A DNA stretch of 64,000 nt from Perkinsus olseni (taxonomy: Eukaryota > Perkinsozoa > Perkinsida > Perkinsidae): positions 62,001 through 126,000 of the forward strand of contig JABANP010000019.1 of assembly GCA_013115135.1 (NCBI GenBank). The letters run 5' to 3'. The notes under the pieces were generated by a model, which ran no database searches, was not told the origin of the DNA, and saw nothing but the letters and a program-made list of their open reading frames with translations. The translations under genes and the position numbers were made by a program. Each line of letters starts with the position of its first letter. The first letter of the stretch is position 1. Of this stretch, positions 62,122 to 64,000 are shown piece by piece.

Positions 62122-62986
62122 TTATAGCAAATCCTGGTCGCACGGCATCGCCTCCATCCTAGCCAACAGGGCCTCTTCGTTATCATCATCTTCATCAGAG
62201 TAACAACCTTCTCCTTCTGAGTAAAACCTGTAAAACAGCACAAGCCACTCAGCTAACCTACTCACACTAGACACGGACGCAAGAAAGTACCGTGGATACA
62301 ACACTATTTTACGACACAAGTTCAAAATTGCCAAGGGACAAGGGGACCTGTAGCTCAATCCGCCCCCCGAGCTGCGACGTCGAATCAAGTCTTGAGTCGA
62401 ATGAGACCCACCACCTCACATGGGGATGTATGGTTGTATACCAGAAAAAAAGGTGACCCTGCTTATACTCGGCAAGCCGCGATTTTAATAAAAGCGAAAA
62501 AACAAATTTCGATTGGTGAATACGACAAGCTACACGATTGGTCCCCATGCTGGAACTAATACAAGCATATATACTACCCTACTACCTACAATACGCTAGC
62601 AACAATGTTGTACACCTACAACGATCCACTCATACTGTAACATGAGTCTATTAGACTTTACATTGACGCGGATACATTCAGACTGTCGCATTGCCCGACA
62701 AATATAACAGCAATGAATTAGCTAGTCACTGTCCTAGAGCTGATAGAAATACGATAGTGTTCTATGATGTCGATCGCTGCTTCTACGGTGTATAAGAGAT
62801 TTCCACGAAGAACATCAAAAGACATGATACTCACCTTCTTCGCCCGCCTCCCCTGCGATACCTCGGATACCGCGAGTCCTCTTCCAGCATGAAGGAGATC
62901 AAGTCGGTAGCGCACGTCCTGGCAAGGGCGAAGGCAACGACTGGACCAGAGTCCGAGGATTGACAGTAAGAGTTGGAACAACCCAT
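62122..62986 (-). CDS. Small dual-acylated acidic protein (hypothetical)
   Basis: The ATG at 62984-62986 starts MGCSNSYCQSSDSG. Gly2 followed by Cys3 is the classic N-myristoylation plus palmitoylation signal for membrane targeting; Ser6 fits it. Exon 1 is 62835-62986 and ends ..RYPRYRRGGGRR with donor GTGAGT. Exon 2 is 62122-62227, after acceptor TTTTACAG, reading FYSEGEGCYSDEDDDNEEAL and ending CDQDLL. The join is in phase (152+106 nt = 86 codons with stop). The 607-nt intron is unusually long here. The protein has a basic middle and an acidic tail, with no known domain. The alternative, a TTG-started hydrophobic ORF in another frame (62718-62981), lacks an ATG. Confidence 0.55.
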
Positions 62987-64000
62987 AGAACAGCTATACG
63001 ATTTCACAAGAACAATCCAGGTAGATTGATCATACTGAATAAACCGGCGATGCAGACCCCCGCGAGCTTCTCAGGTAGGCAACCGCAGTTTCAAACGCCT
63101 TACTTCACACACTCAGTCGCGGCCGTGGGAGCAGATTCTGTCGGTGCAAAAGAAAGGTTCATCCTAGTCTCATGTCTGAGCGCTACACTCCTATTTCGAT
63201 AAACTTGCCTCAGCCAATCCCTCTTAAACCAAAAATACATCGGTAAAATTGGAATACAATAAAACTGTTTCAGTCCGGCTAAGCCTAGTTCTCGGCGTTG
63301 GATTTAAAACCACACGCACTCCATTCGAATTACGGAATACTTCAACAAGCTTGAAACAACCCAGACTACCTTGATCTGTTCCTAACACTCGGGCGTGGCC
63401 GTTCCCCCATACTAATCGCTAGCTGCCTCAATTCACCAAGGTCAGTGAACTGGCTGGCTGCTCCTCCCGCTTGGACCACTCTAGACGAGTGACCATCAAA
63501 GGACTTAACCACGGTGTCTGACAAATGCAGTTAAGTGAGGAAACCTCCTACTCATCTTCATGCTATATTCAGATTCAAAAAAGGAAAATTTCGGTATCGT
63601 ACCATGGAGGGGCGAACTCGGGGTAAGCATTCCGAGACCAGCGTGGATAAATCGATATCAGTGGGAGAGTAAACTTCCAGTTACGCGAGTAATGGGGTGG
63701 AATCGCGCGTCATAAAAATACTCGGAAACGGCGTGGGTATTCAACGCACCCACCCTGAGGCTCAGGAGTGGCCCCTGACCACTCCATGCTTAAAAACCGA
63801 ACTTGAGCTTTAAGATCGGTTTAACTGAACAACCTGACGAGGTCGATAGGAAGCACGATCGGTTTCTATGCTACGTCACGACAACCGTCACTGGCAGTGA
63901 TTCACCACGCGCCCGAGCGAGCTAAGCGTGAATTGATAGGCCCAGTACTACCAGTATCCAGTACCACGCCTGCAGGGTGAGACCCGCTATGGGCAGCCTC
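62987..64000. other. Right-edge non-coding DNA
   Basis: No gene, RNA or clear repeat is recognised from 62987 to the end. It presumably contains the upstream region of the acylated-protein gene. Confidence 0.45.

Overview
This is nuclear DNA of a compact, intron-rich protist. Spliced genes lie close together on both strands, most introns I could resolve are 36-60 nt GT-AG introns, and there is one tRNA gene and one LINE retrotransposon. The acidic P0 C-terminus, a flagellate gene repertoire (DPY30/GAF radial-spoke-like protein, CEP164-like protein, kinesin-13) and the intron style suggest an alveolate. Perkinsus is my best guess, but that is inference, not proof.

Left part (1-15.0 kb). A DPY30+GAF ciliary protein gene runs off the left edge on the minus strand. 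Ribosomal protein P0 follows on plus, then a 1.6-kb tandem array of about 416-bp units; a diverged copy of this unit also lies inside the P0 intron. Three minus genes come next: a small secreted acidic protein, a probable organellar helical-repeat protein, and a long ARM-type helical/coiled-coil protein. The block ends with the succinate dehydrogenase flavoprotein subunit (SDHA).

Middle (15.5-28.2 kb, all plus). An unrecognised protein is followed by simple-sequence DNA, a UAS-like fragment, a fragmented multipass membrane protein resembling OSCA/TMEM63 or anoctamin-type proteins, and a short WWE-domain gene. The last gene is a complete multicopper oxidase with two transmembrane helices inserted between its second and third cupredoxin domains, the most unusual protein here. 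A minus-strand tRNA-Asp(GUC) lies just beyond it.

Right part (29.5-63 kb, all minus except the retroelement). In plus coordinates: a Pro-rich single-TM protein, a CEP164-like protein, a TPR protein, a plus-strand 5'-truncated LINE with a perfect 12-bp target-site duplication inserted 23 bp from the TPR start codon, a Ser/Arg-rich coiled-coil protein, kinesin-13, a membrane-anchored S10 serine carboxypeptidase, a Neo1/ATP9-type P4-ATPase, a SKI2-type RNA helicase, and an 85-residue protein with an N-terminal MGC acylation signal.

Genes form long same-strand blocks with intergenic gaps as short as 83 bp. Several conserved genes need single-base corrections, most of them at G/C runs; sequencing error is the simplest explanation. 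Exon boundaries were read by eye and are approximate unless stated.
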